In this document: positions 8,338 through 16,188 of the stretch, in pieces
Position numbering within the stretch: position 1 is the first letter of the stretch
Layout of the letters: each line of letters begins with the position of its first letter
NCBI GenBank assembly: GCA_964475765.1
Contig: CAYYZH010000001.1
Coordinates: 1 to 64,000 of the forward strand
DNA from: Thermohalobaculum sp964475765
GTDB lineage: Bacteria > Pseudomonadota > Alphaproteobacteria > Rhodobacterales > Rhodobacteraceae
Length of the DNA: 64,000 bases
Reading direction: 5' to 3'
Position numbers and translations under genes: made by a program
Notes under the pieces: model-generated
The model's input: the letters and a program-made list of their open reading frames with translations, nothing else
Databases searched by the model: none
What the model was told of the DNA's origin: nothing

Positions 8338-9492
8338 TTAGACCGTGTCCTGCGTGCCCCAGATTGTCGTTACCTGCGAAGACAGCACACCGCCATTGCC
8401 ATGGGCAAGGCAAAGCTGCGCATTGTCGATCTGACGGCCGGGCGCATCGCCGCGAGCCTGCCGGATCGCCTCGATCATCACGAACAACCCGTACATGCCG
8501 GGGTGGACACAACTCAGCCCCCCGCCATTGGTGTTCACCGGCAGCGCGCCACCGGGAGCAATGCGCCCGCCGCCGACGAAGTCCTTGCCGTCGCCTTTCT
8601 CACAGAACCCGAGATCCTCGAGGAACAGGATCGTGTTGATGGTGAAGGCGTCATAGAGCTGCACCGTATGCATGTCGCCGGGGCCATAGCCTGCCATACC
8701 AAACGCCCGCCAACCGCTTTCCGCCGCACAGGTCGTTGTCAGGTTGGGCATCTCGGAGATCATCCGGTGGTCGTGTGCCATCGCGGCGCCGAGCAGATAG
8801 ACCGGCTTGGCCTTGCCATCCCATGCGCGCTCGGCTCGGGTCATGACCACGGCAGCCGCGCCATCCGTGACAAGGCAGCAGTCGAGTTTGCCAAGCGGGT
8901 CCGAGATCATCCGCGCGCCCAGCACATCCTCGACAGTGATCGGGTCGCGCATGAAGGCCTCGGGGTTTTCCGCCGCCCAGCCGCGGGCTGCCACAGCGAC
9001 CTCGGCCAGATGTTCGCGCCCCGCGCCGAATTCGTGCATGTATCGGCTTGCGGCCAATGCATAGGCGTTGATTGGGTTGCGGATGTCGTACTGTGCCTCA
9101 AAGGGCATCGGCTCGGAGACCGAGCGGAACCCGCCCTCCGTGCGCTGGTTCGAGCCATAGGCAATGACCGCAACATCGATAACGCCAGCCTCGAGCATTA
9201 CGGCAGCATCGAGCGCATGGGCCATGAACGACGAGCCCCCGATGTTCGAGCCCGAGGAGTATTTCGGCACGATCCCGAGATGTTCGGCAAGGCTCATCCC
9301 CGGCATGGCATGCACGGCCGTGGCTGCCCAGATCCCGTCGACTTCGCTGAGAGACACCCCGGCATCGTCAAGCGCCGACATAACCGCTTTGCCCATCATC
9401 TCCGTCGCGTTCCAGCCCGGCGACTCGCCGCATCCCCAGGTGGCCGCTCCGACGCAGGCCGTTTTGGCGCGCAAGTGTTTGAGATCGCTCAT
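8338..9492 (-). CDS. thiolase-like (SCP2/lipid-transfer type) protein lacking the nucleophilic Cys; candidate acyl-CoA retro-aldolase
   Basis: A 384-residue thiolase-fold protein. Where thiolases carry the acyl-accepting Cys (N-x-x-C-x-S-G), the sequence reads NIGGSSF, with Gly86 in the Cys position. The His loop is kept as CVHPGMYG (residues 328-335), and QLYDAFT (278-284) matches the SCP2-thiolase/Ltp subgroup. Cys-less members such as actinobacterial Ltp2 are aldolases that split beta-hydroxyacyl-CoA and need a DUF35 partner. Here the DUF35 gene overlaps by 4 bases (ATGA). The start is fixed by that overlap. Retro-aldol activity is an inference; a degenerate thiolase with another role cannot be excluded. 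Confidence 0.85.
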   Translation of the reverse strand: MSDLKHLRAKTACVGAATWGCGESPGWNATEMMGKAVMSALDDAGVSLSEVDGIWAATAVHAMPGMSLAEHLGIVPKYSSGSNIGGSSFMAHALDAAVMLEAGVIDVAVIAYGSNQRTEGGFRSVSEPMPFEAQYDIRNPINAYALAASRYMHEFGAGREHLAEVAVAARGWAAENPEAFMRDPITVEDVLGARMISDPLGKLDCCLVTDGAAAVVMTRAERAWDGKAKPVYLLGAAMAHDHRMISEMPNLTTTCAAESGWRAFGMAGYGPGDMHTVQLYDAFTINTILFLEDLGFCEKGDGKDFVGGGRIAPGGALPVNTNGGGLSCVHPGMYGLFVMIEAIRQARGDAPGRQIDNAQLCLAHGNGGVLSSQVTTIWGTQDTV

Positions 9493-9854
9493 TGTGCGGC
9501 CTCCCATACAATGGCCGGGGCGCCGTTCACCTCTTCGACCTTTGCGCGCACGGACATTCCGATGGTAACCGCCTCGGGGTCGATACCGACCACGCGTGAC
9601 AGCATGCGCGGTCCCTCCGCGAGATCAACAAGGCAAAGGTTGGACGTGCCGCCCTTCTCAGGTGAGCGGCGGTTGACCGTGGTTGCATAGACAGTGCCTT
9701 CACCCGAAGCCTCGACCCATTCCAGATCGGTCTCGCCCGATCCCGGCACAAAGGGGCGGGGGTAGAACACATAAGCGCCCGTTGAGACCGAGCGCTGGAT
9801 CATGAACTTGCCTTGGGACAAGTGGTCGCGAAATTCTGCTTCTGGTCCTGGCAT
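9489..9854 (-). CDS. DUF35 OB-fold protein, partner of the thiolase-like protein
   Basis: A 121-residue OB-fold protein of the DUF35/ChsH2-C-terminal type. The N-terminal helix and rubredoxin-like zinc ribbon precede the OB-fold (GEGTVYATTVNRRSPEKGG, IGMSVRAKVEEVNGAP). All four zinc-ribbon cysteines are gone: the segment reads QRSVSTGAYVFYPRPF. The start at ATG 9854 has GGGGAG eight bases upstream. Its stop overlaps the start of the thiolase-like gene, so the two products are probably made in equal amounts and bind each other, as DUF35 proteins do with Ltp2-type aldolases. A role in CoA-substrate presentation is inferred. Confidence 0.85.
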   Translation of the reverse strand: MPGPEAEFRDHLSQGKFMIQRSVSTGAYVFYPRPFVPGSGETDLEWVEASGEGTVYATTVNRRSPEKGGTSNLCLVDLAEGPRMLSRVVGIDPEAVTIGMSVRAKVEEVNGAPAIVWEAAQ

Positions 9855-9902
9855 GGTGCCTGCTCCCCTTCTCTCAATTCTCAACATTCGCCGGTGGGCG
9901 GT

Positions 9903-9975
9903 GCGGCCATCTGCGCAGCTTGCCTGCGCAGCGCACGGCACTTTGCCGGGCTTGTCCCCTCGGGGACATGGCCGC
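9903..9975. ncRNA. cloverleaf-like structured element between the Rieske and DUF35 genes
   Basis: Four perfect helices nest without conflict in 73 bases. The outer stem is GCGGCCAT (9903-9910) with ATGGCCGC (9968-9975). Arm 1 is CTGCGCAG/CTGCGCAG (9911-9931, 5-base loop). Arm 2 is CGGCA/TGCCG (9936-9948, 3-base loop). Arm 3 is GTCCCC/GGGGAC (9954-9967). It lies in the 132-bp intercistronic spacer. No T-run follows on either strand, so it is not a standard terminator, and the loops rule out a tRNA. It could be a structured RNA, an mRNA processing or stability element, or a palindromic intergenic repeat. Only the base-pairing is seen. Confidence 0.5.
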
Positions 9976-9986
9976 TTGGTTCCTAC

Positions 9987-11147
9987 TCATTCGGCGGCCT
10001 GCATCCGAACGGATTCCTCGGACAGGGCGCTCTCGACCATCTCATTGAAGCGGGCCAGAGCTCCTTCATAGCGCCCGAAGGTCAGGCTCTCGTTTGCACC
10101 CATCGCAAACCCAGCCTGGATTTTCTCGCCGATCACAAAATCTTCGTTCAGCGTTTCGACGGTCAGCGCATGGTTCCTGTCCCAATAGGTCTGAGCCTTG
10201 TCGGTCAACTCACCCGCAGGGCGCAGCGTTGCCAACCGCACATGCGTCCGATCAACAGACAGCGGCAACACCTGCAGCCAAACCACATGATCGGCCTGCA
10301 CGAGAAAGATCGTGCCTGCCATCAACGTGTATAGCAGGTTGGTATGCTGACGAATGTGCCAGTCATCGCGGGGCATCTCTACCAGCTCATCAACGCTGCG
10401 CCGGGCCAGAACGCTGCGGATATGGGACCCGAGACATTCATAGGTGCTCAGATTGTCGTGGAATAGGGCGGCAATCGTATCGGCATGTGCGACGCGGAAG
10501 TGGTAAGCCTCGAGCCCGCCCTCGGCGAGGATCTTCCAGTTGCACGCCCAGTCCCGCGCGTCGACCGCATGGACCTCCAGTTGGTCCATGTCCAGCCACG
10601 CGAAATCATCAGCGAGAGGCGCAACCAGCTGACCGAGGTCCATGTGGCCTTCTATCTGGACCCAGATCCAGCCATGACGCTGCTCGACTGCAACACGGTG
10701 CAGCGCGTACGCGTCCGCCTCTTGATCGGGAAACCCCTGCTCACGATGCGGCACCGCAATCAGGTTGCCGCGATTATCCCAGGTCCAGGCATGGTAGGGA
10801 CAGGTAAATCGATGGCGGCACCCGGTCTCGGCGGGCACCAGTTCCATGCCCCGGTGCCGACAGACATTCAGGAAAGCGTGCACCTCACCCTCGCGATCCC
10901 GTGTCAGCAGGATGGGCCGACCCGCAAGCGAGCGCACGAGGAAATCACCGTCCGAGGCCAGTTCCGAGACATGCGCGAGCGCCACCGGCCTTTGGCGAAA
11001 CAACGCGGTTTGTTCCCGCGCGAACCGATCCGTGTCGGTATACCTTGAGACCGGTGACTGTGTGACGTCCTCGTCCAGAAACGCCGAGCCCGCCTTGCGC
11101 AGGCCGAGGATCTCGTCCAGCAGGCGGATCTCTGTGTCGCGGTCCAT
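9987..11147 (-). CDS. Rieske non-haem iron oxygenase, alpha subunit
   Basis: A 386-residue aromatic-ring-hydroxylating-type oxygenase. The Rieske [2Fe-2S] ligands are C96-x-H98 (NVCRHRG) and C116-x2-H119 (TCPYHAW). The mononuclear iron site shows His216 and His221 in GLEAYHFRVAH, and an acidic residue near 336 (NEDFVIGEKIQAG). It has the length of alpha-only oxygenases, including KshA- and CntA-like types. No reductase or ferredoxin gene is nearby, so electrons must come from elsewhere. It could hydroxylate or demethylate the pathway substrate. The downstream DUF35 gene is separated by a structured spacer, and the upstream nitronate-monooxygenase-like gene ends 3 bp away. Confidence 0.92.
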   Translation of the reverse strand: MDRDTEIRLLDEILGLRKAGSAFLDEDVTQSPVSRYTDTDRFAREQTALFRQRPVALAHVSELASDGDFLVRSLAGRPILLTRDREGEVHAFLNVCRHRGMELVPAETGCRHRFTCPYHAWTWDNRGNLIAVPHREQGFPDQEADAYALHRVAVEQRHGWIWVQIEGHMDLGQLVAPLADDFAWLDMDQLEVHAVDARDWACNWKILAEGGLEAYHFRVAHADTIAALFHDNLSTYECLGSHIRSVLARRSVDELVEMPRDDWHIRQHTNLLYTLMAGTIFLVQADHVVWLQVLPLSVDRTHVRLATLRPAGELTDKAQTYWDRNHALTVETLNEDFVIGEKIQAGFAMGANESLTFGRYEGALARFNEMVESALSEESVRMQAAE

Positions 11148-11150
11148 CGC

Positions 11151-12140
11151 TTACTCCGCCGCCTCGCGTATGCTGAGGCCGAGACGGGACCGGGCTTCGA
11201 GATATTCACGCTCGAGATTGTCGATCATCTCGGCCGTTGGCAGTACGTCCTTGATCCCGTTGATCCCCTGCCCGGAGCCCCAGATTTCCTTCCAGCTTTT
11301 CGGCTTGGAGGATCCGGAAGAGAAATCCATCTTGGTCGGATCGCTCTCCGGCAGATTGTCCGGGTCCATACCAGCACGCGTGATCGACGGCTTGAGATAG
11401 TTCCCCCAGACACCGGTAAAGAGGCTGGAGTAGACGATGTCCTCAGCCGCGCAGTCGACCAGCATCTGCTTGTATTCGGGGTGCGCGTTTGCCTCCGCGG
11501 TCGCGATAAAGGCCGTGCCGATATACCCGAGATCTGCTCCCATCGCTTGGGCGGCCAGCAGCTGTTCGCCTCGCGAGATACAGCCCGATAACAACAGTGG
11601 CCCGTCGAACCACTCCCGGATTTCCTGGATTAGGGCGAAGGGTGAGATCGCTCCGGCGTGTCCACCTGCCCCGGCCGCCACCGCGATCAGACCGTCGGCG
11701 CCTTTTTCGATCGCCTTCTTGGCGAACTTGTTGTTGATCACGTCATGCAGCGCGATCCCGCCATAGGAATGGGCGGCCTGATAGATCTCCTCGCGCGCGC
11801 CCAGCGAAGTCACATAAATCGGCACCTCGTGTTTGACGCATATCTCCATGTCGCGCTGGAGCCGTTGGTTCGAGCGGTGCACAATTTGGTTGACGGCATA
11901 GGGTGCTGCAGGCCGATCCGGGTTGGCCTGATTGTACCGGTCCAACTCCTCCTTGATCCGGGTCAGCCAGGCATCGAGGAGCGGCGGGTCACCCTCCGGC
12001 TCGCGCGCGTTCAGCGTTGGAAAACACCCGGGCACACCGGCAATGCATTGTGCGATCACCAGATCGGGGTTCTGGACGATAAAGAGCGGTGCGCCAAAGG
12101 CCGGGACACGCAGGTTCTGAAGAATGGGAGGCAAAGCCAT
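11151..12140 (-). CDS. nitronate monooxygenase-like FMN protein (2-nitropropane dioxygenase family)
   Basis: A 329-residue TIM-barrel flavoprotein. FMN-binding features include AVAAGAGGHAGAISPF (residues about 152-167), LLLSGCISRGEQLLAAQAMGA and GYIGTAFIATAEA. The catalytic His of nitronate monooxygenases corresponds to the H in GGHAG. Within acyl-CoA operons, members of this family often act as enoyl reductases or oxidases of unknown substrate rather than on nitroalkanes, so the name describes the fold. It begins one base after the stop of the synthetase gene and is followed by the Rieske gene after 3 bp, so co-expression is nearly certain. Confidence 0.85.
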   Translation of the reverse strand: MALPPILQNLRVPAFGAPLFIVQNPDLVIAQCIAGVPGCFPTLNAREPEGDPPLLDAWLTRIKEELDRYNQANPDRPAAPYAVNQIVHRSNQRLQRDMEICVKHEVPIYVTSLGAREEIYQAAHSYGGIALHDVINNKFAKKAIEKGADGLIAVAAGAGGHAGAISPFALIQEIREWFDGPLLLSGCISRGEQLLAAQAMGADLGYIGTAFIATAEANAHPEYKQMLVDCAAEDIVYSSLFTGVWGNYLKPSITRAGMDPDNLPESDPTKMDFSSGSSKPKSWKEIWGSGQGINGIKDVLPTAEMIDNLEREYLEARSRLGLSIREAAE

Positions 12141-12141
12141 G

Positions 12142-14220
12142 TCAGGTCCTTTTCACGATCAGGGCGTCCAACGCCAGGCATCCCTGCGGGAGCGCGCGGA
12201 CAGGATTCATCTCGACACTGTCCAAAGTGTCGGCATGGGCAGCGGCGAAAATTGAAAGGTCAGAGATGGCTTTAGAAAGCGCGGCCATATCGACGGGCCG
12301 TTTGCCGCGCGCACCCTTCAGCAGCGCGACGCCCTTCAACTCGTTGACCATCTCTTCGGCGGTCTCTGGGCTGACCGGCGCGACGCGGAAAGCAACGTCT
12401 TTCATGACTTCGGTGAAGACGCCGCCGAGGCCTACCATCACCACCGGGCCGAACACCGGATCGGTCTGCGCGCCGACGATCATCTCTACCCCGCCATTGA
12501 CCATGGGGGAGACGAGCACGCCGTCGATATGCGCGTTGCCATCGTACTGCGTCGCGTTCGACGTGATCTGATTGTAGGTCTGGCCCGCGAGATCTTCGGT
12601 GACATGGAGGACAACACCGCCCGCTTCGGTCTTGTGCAAAATGTCCGGGCTCGCGATCTTCATCGCTGCGGGACCGTGCAGCGCTTCGACCGCGTGGCGC
12701 GCCTCGGAGGCGGCGCGTACCAGCCCGTCTTCGACCATCGGCAGCCCTGCGACAGCGAGGATCTGCTTGGCTTCGTGCTCCCCAATCGTCCCTTCAGGCA
12801 GTGTCGGCATTGTCGGGACATCTGGCGCATTGGTCCGGCCATCAGCAAACGCCCGACCATAGAACATCATCGCCGCCATGGCGCCGACAGCGCGCGACGG
12901 GTCCTCGAAACAGGGATAGCCCTGATCCTCGTACTGCTCGATGATCTCGTCCGGGCCAATGATCGACTGGATGAAGAGCGTGTCCTCGCGCCCCTCCATT
13001 GCCTTGTTCAGGCGCGCGATCAGTTCTGGCGAGAGTTTGGGGTTCCCAGCAACAGAGGTCCAGAACCCGACTAGGCCATCATAGCCGCCGCGGTCCAGCA
13101 TCAACGCGGTGAAGCGGTCGATCAGGCTGAGGTCATTGAAGAACTGCGCAGTCACGTCTACCGGGTTGCGGGTGCCGGCAAACGGTACGACCTCCTTGAT
13201 CGCAGCCTGCGCCTCATCGGGCATCGGGCTGACATCAAGGCCGAACTCATCTGCGGCATCCGCCATGAGCACCCCGCCGCCGCCAGAAATTGTCACGATC
13301 CCGAGTTTCTTTCCGGTCGGATAAATGCGGGGTCGTGCGGCGATCGCAACGTCGAGCATCTCTTCGGTTGAGCGCGCGCGATAAGCCCCGCCCTCGCGCA
13401 GAACCGCGTCATAGACCGCATCCTCACCGGCCAGCGACGCCGTATGAGAGGACGCGGCATGAGCGCCAACCTCGGAGCGACCAACCTTCATGATCACGAC
13501 AGGTTTGCGGTTCGTTCGTGCGACTTCCAAGGCTTCAATCAATGCGGGGCCGTCCTTGATCGACTCCGCATAGGCCATGATCGTGTGCACATCCTCGTGC
13601 TCGGCCATCAGACGGATCACCTCGGCAGTGTTCACATCGCACTCGTTGCCGGTCGTGACCCAATAGTTGACCCCCAAACGCTTGCGCCGGGCCACAAAAT
13701 AGATGTGGCTGCCATAGGCGCCGGACTGCGAGGCTACGCCAATATTGCCATCCAGCGGCGGCGCATACTCCAGGCTTCCGGTAAAGGTGGGATAGAACCG
13801 ATGCGCATGGTTGAACATGCCCAGACAGTTCGGCCCGACGATGCGGGTCCCGGACTGTTGCGCCAGATCGGACAGCTCTGTCTGCCAAGCAGTTCCGTCT
13901 TCTGAAGACTCTGCAAAGCCCGAGGAAAAGATCATCACCGTCTTGGCCTGTTTGGCGATGGCCTCACGCATCACACCGACAACATGCGGGGCGGGCACAG
14001 CGACCAGCACAAAATCAAGCGCCCCAGGCACCTCAGACAGCGTGGGATACGCTTGCGTGCCCTGCACCTGCTCGCGGTTCGGATTGACGGGATAGATCGC
14101 GCCCTCGAACCCTTTGGTCAGGAAAAAGTTCAGGGGCCGCCCACCAATGCGGCTGGGGTCATCGGACGCCCCAACAACTGCCACCGAGCGCGGCGCCAGA
14201 AGATCATCCAAAGTGGTCAT
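12142..14220 (-). CDS. ADP-forming acyl-CoA synthetase (acetate-CoA ligase family, fused alpha/beta)
   Basis: A 692-residue NDP-forming acyl-CoA synthetase. It carries an N-terminal CoA-binding Rossmann domain (LLAPRSVAVVGASDDPSRIG), a ligase-CoA domain with the phospho-His region SSHTASLAGEDAVYDA, and a C-terminal ATP-grasp domain (AVAGLPMVEDGLV, MKIASPDILHKTEAGGV, GLGGVFTEV). It would activate a carboxylic acid to its CoA ester with ATP to ADP, or run in reverse. Start choice: ATG 14220 gives the usual family N-terminus. A GTG at 14232 with GAGG five bases upstream is a real alternative. It probably performs the entry activation step of the block (inference). Confidence 0.9.
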   Translation of the reverse strand: MTTLDDLLAPRSVAVVGASDDPSRIGGRPLNFFLTKGFEGAIYPVNPNREQVQGTQAYPTLSEVPGALDFVLVAVPAPHVVGVMREAIAKQAKTVMIFSSGFAESSEDGTAWQTELSDLAQQSGTRIVGPNCLGMFNHAHRFYPTFTGSLEYAPPLDGNIGVASQSGAYGSHIYFVARRKRLGVNYWVTTGNECDVNTAEVIRLMAEHEDVHTIMAYAESIKDGPALIEALEVARTNRKPVVIMKVGRSEVGAHAASSHTASLAGEDAVYDAVLREGGAYRARSTEEMLDVAIAARPRIYPTGKKLGIVTISGGGGVLMADAADEFGLDVSPMPDEAQAAIKEVVPFAGTRNPVDVTAQFFNDLSLIDRFTALMLDRGGYDGLVGFWTSVAGNPKLSPELIARLNKAMEGREDTLFIQSIIGPDEIIEQYEDQGYPCFEDPSRAVGAMAAMMFYGRAFADGRTNAPDVPTMPTLPEGTIGEHEAKQILAVAGLPMVEDGLVRAASEARHAVEALHGPAAMKIASPDILHKTEAGGVVLHVTEDLAGQTYNQITSNATQYDGNAHIDGVLVSPMVNGGVEMIVGAQTDPVFGPVVMVGLGGVFTEVMKDVAFRVAPVSPETAEEMVNELKGVALLKGARGKRPVDMAALSKAISDLSIFAAAHADTLDSVEMNPVRALPQGCLALDALIVKRT

Positions 14221-14243
14221 GCGAACCTGCACTCCGTCCTCGT

Positions 14244-14266
14244 AGGGTGTGTCCGTGACGCACCCT
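14244..14266. other. intercistronic hairpin before the synthetase gene
   Basis: AGGGTGTGTC (14244-14253) pairs with GACGCACCCT (14257-14266) around a CGT loop: a 10-bp stem with a single G-T wobble. It lies between the cyclase-family gene and the ribosome-binding site of the synthetase gene. No T-run follows, so an mRNA processing or attenuation role is more likely than termination. Confidence 0.4.
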
Positions 14267-14281
14267 TGATGTGAAACAGTC

Positions 14282-15304
14282 TCATACGGTGGCCACCGGT
14301 GTCGCAGGAGAGCCGACCGCTCCGGGCAAACGCAGCGGAGGCGCAGTCAGCAGGCAGCGGTTGCGACCAGTCTCGGCAAAGTATGCCGCCAAATCGCCCA
14401 GCCACCAAATTTCGCCAAGCGGAATGCCCAGCTTGAAAAGGCAGAGCTCGTGGATTGGCAACATCGCGCGTTTGCCGTCTCCGGTGCGCGACGGTGCGCG
14501 TTCAACTGCATAGTTGTCGGCAATCAGCGCAACCAACCCGCTGTCGCGGATCCACTCCTGCAGCATCGGATCACGACCCTCCAACGCTGTGCAGGTCCCG
14601 TGAAGGATCTCCTCGGTCGGATGGCCGCCCATCTCCATGACCTTACCGGTCCAGCCCGTATGCAGGAGAACCATGTCGCCTTTTTCTACCGAGACGTTTT
14701 GCGCGGTCATTGCCTCAGACAGACCGGCGAAGTCGACATCTTCGTGTGCATCGCCGAAGGCACGGTGCAGGTCGATCATCACGGCGCGACCCTGAACGCA
14801 GGTCTCGGCAATGGTCTGGATGCCGAGTTTCTTCGCCTCGGTTGCGGTCATGTCTCCGCACTCGTCGCAAGGCTTGGCCACCAGATCCTCGCCACCGCGC
14901 CAACCGTTATAGAAAACCGGCTCGGGCACACCATCGCCATCTGCATCGAAGCTTGAACCGACATGAGCCAGCGCGTCCCATTGCGTCGAATATTGCATGG
15001 TGATCATGACGCGATCGTCGTTCACCACATCGGTGTAGTTGGGATCGACTGTGCCGTAGGTCAGCAAAAAGCGCACATTTCCATCTGCCTCAGTCGCATA
15101 GCGTTGCGGTGGGAACCGTGCCGGATGAAGCACGTTGCCACCGGGCAAATCCAGCGGCATCGAGAGACAGAACGCACGCCCCTCTTGCACTTCAGCGATG
15201 CCTTTCTTGACCTGCTCCTGCCCCAGCCAATTCAGTCGCCCGATCTGATCGTCTGGGCCAAAATCTCCCCAGTTCGAGCCCTCGGGCCGGTTCTTCCAGC
15301 GCAT
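14282..15304 (-). CDS. cyclase-family hydrolase (kynurenine formamidase-like fold)
   Basis: A 340-residue member of the metal-dependent cyclase/KynB-like superfamily. Visible landmarks are NWGDFGPDDQIGRLNW at the N-terminus, the metal-site segment STQWDALAHVGS, where shorter cyclases have HxGTHxDxPxH, and the late LPIHELCLFKLGIPLGE. The modified metal motif is that of the longer (about 320-350 residue) subgroup, which hydrolyses lactone- or amide-like bonds of unknown substrates. The start at ATG 15304 has AGGAGAG just upstream. It follows the gapped 3-hydroxyacyl-CoA dehydrogenase. A ring-opening or lactonase role would suit the block, but this is inference. Confidence 0.85.
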   Translation of the reverse strand: MRWKNRPEGSNWGDFGPDDQIGRLNWLGQEQVKKGIAEVQEGRAFCLSMPLDLPGGNVLHPARFPPQRYATEADGNVRFLLTYGTVDPNYTDVVNDDRVMITMQYSTQWDALAHVGSSFDADGDGVPEPVFYNGWRGGEDLVAKPCDECGDMTATEAKKLGIQTIAETCVQGRAVMIDLHRAFGDAHEDVDFAGLSEAMTAQNVSVEKGDMVLLHTGWTGKVMEMGGHPTEEILHGTCTALEGRDPMLQEWIRDSGLVALIADNYAVERAPSRTGDGKRAMLPIHELCLFKLGIPLGEIWWLGDLAAYFAETGRNRCLLTAPPLRLPGAVGSPATPVATV

Positions 15305-15327
15305 ATTGCTCTCCTAGTTCGGGGTGT

Positions 15328-15427
15328 NNNNNNNNNNNNNNNNNNNNNNNNNNNNNNNNNNNNNNNNNNNNNNNNNNNNNNNNNNNNNNNNNNNNNNNNN
15401 NNNNNNNNNNNNNNNNNNNNNNNNNNN
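15328..15427. other. assembly gap (100 N) inside the 3-hydroxyacyl-CoA dehydrogenase gene
   Basis: Exactly 100 N. Unlike the second gap, the two flanks share no repeated end sequence, so real bases are missing and the length is probably a placeholder. The gap removes the C-terminal part of the dehydrogenase. On the left flank, a TAG at about 15313-15315 is a plausible stop for that gene before the cyclase-family gene begins. Confidence 0.95.
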
Positions 15428-16188
15428 TCCCAGATGATCTGGCTGACCGGGTAATTCACATCGATACCCGTGAGGTCCATCAGCTCGAACGGCCCCATGC
15501 GGAACCCCCAGCAGTCCCGCATGATCGCGTCGACCTGCTCGGGTGTCGCGACCCCTTCGTGAACAATGCGCAGAGCCTCGGTGGTGTAGGCGCGTCCGCC
15601 CATATTTACGAGGAAGCCAGGGCTGTCTTTGACTTCGACTGGCACGCGGGTCATGCGTTTACCCAACGTCATCAGCGCTGCTACCGTTTCGTCTGAGGTC
15701 TCAGCGGCGCGGATCACCTCGACCAATTTCATGAGCGGGACGGGGTTGAAGAAATGCAGACCGCCGACGCGTCCGCGCCGTTCGCAGACCCGTGCGATCT
15801 GGGAGATCGGGATCGACGAGGTGTTGGACGCGATCAGGCAGTCCGACCTGACCGCCGCTTCGAGGTCGCGAAAGAGAGCGTGTTTGACATCGAGATCTTC
15901 AAAGACGGCTTCTACGACAGCATCACAGGCGGACAATGCGCCGATGTCCTCGGCGATCTCTAACCGATCGGTCGCAGCCATCGCATCAGCATCGCTGATC
16001 CGGCCTTTCTCTGCCATGCGTACGATATGGCCGCAGACCCGGTCGCGGGCCACACGCGCCCCGCCCTCGCGCGTGTCAAAGAGAAGTGTGCGCATGCCAC
16101 CCTGGGCAGACACCTGCGCGATGCCCTGGCCCATGACGCCGCATCCGACGACGCCGACAACGTAATCCGGCGCATCCGGAGATTTCAT
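15428..16188 (-). CDS. 3-hydroxyacyl-CoA dehydrogenase, C-terminus lost in gap
   Basis: The first 253 residues of an NAD-dependent L-3-hydroxyacyl-CoA dehydrogenase. The Rossmann dinucleotide site is GVVGCGVMGQGIAQ near residue 12. The catalytic His lies in GLHFFNPVPLMKLVE, and SNTSSIPIS binds CoA/substrate. The C-terminal dimerisation domain begins at KDSPGFLVNMGGRAY and breaks off after MGPFELMDLTGIDVNYPVS, in the style of PaaC/PaaH-type enzymes. The start at ATG 16188 has GGGGGAGG upstream. It is the first gene of the catabolic block and oxidises a 3-hydroxyacyl-CoA. How much is missing (tens to over 200 residues) cannot be told. Confidence 0.9.

Noticed and set aside
7112..9690. Long plus-strand frames opposite the acyl-CoA dehydrogenase and thiolase-like genes
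   Set aside because: Same reason: shadows of well-supported minus-strand genes, with no domain motifs or ribosome-binding sites.
9903..9975. tRNA reading of the cloverleaf-like element
   Set aside because: Arm and loop sizes do not fit (loops of 5, 3 and 2-4 bases), and there is no 7-base anticodon loop or T-loop consensus.
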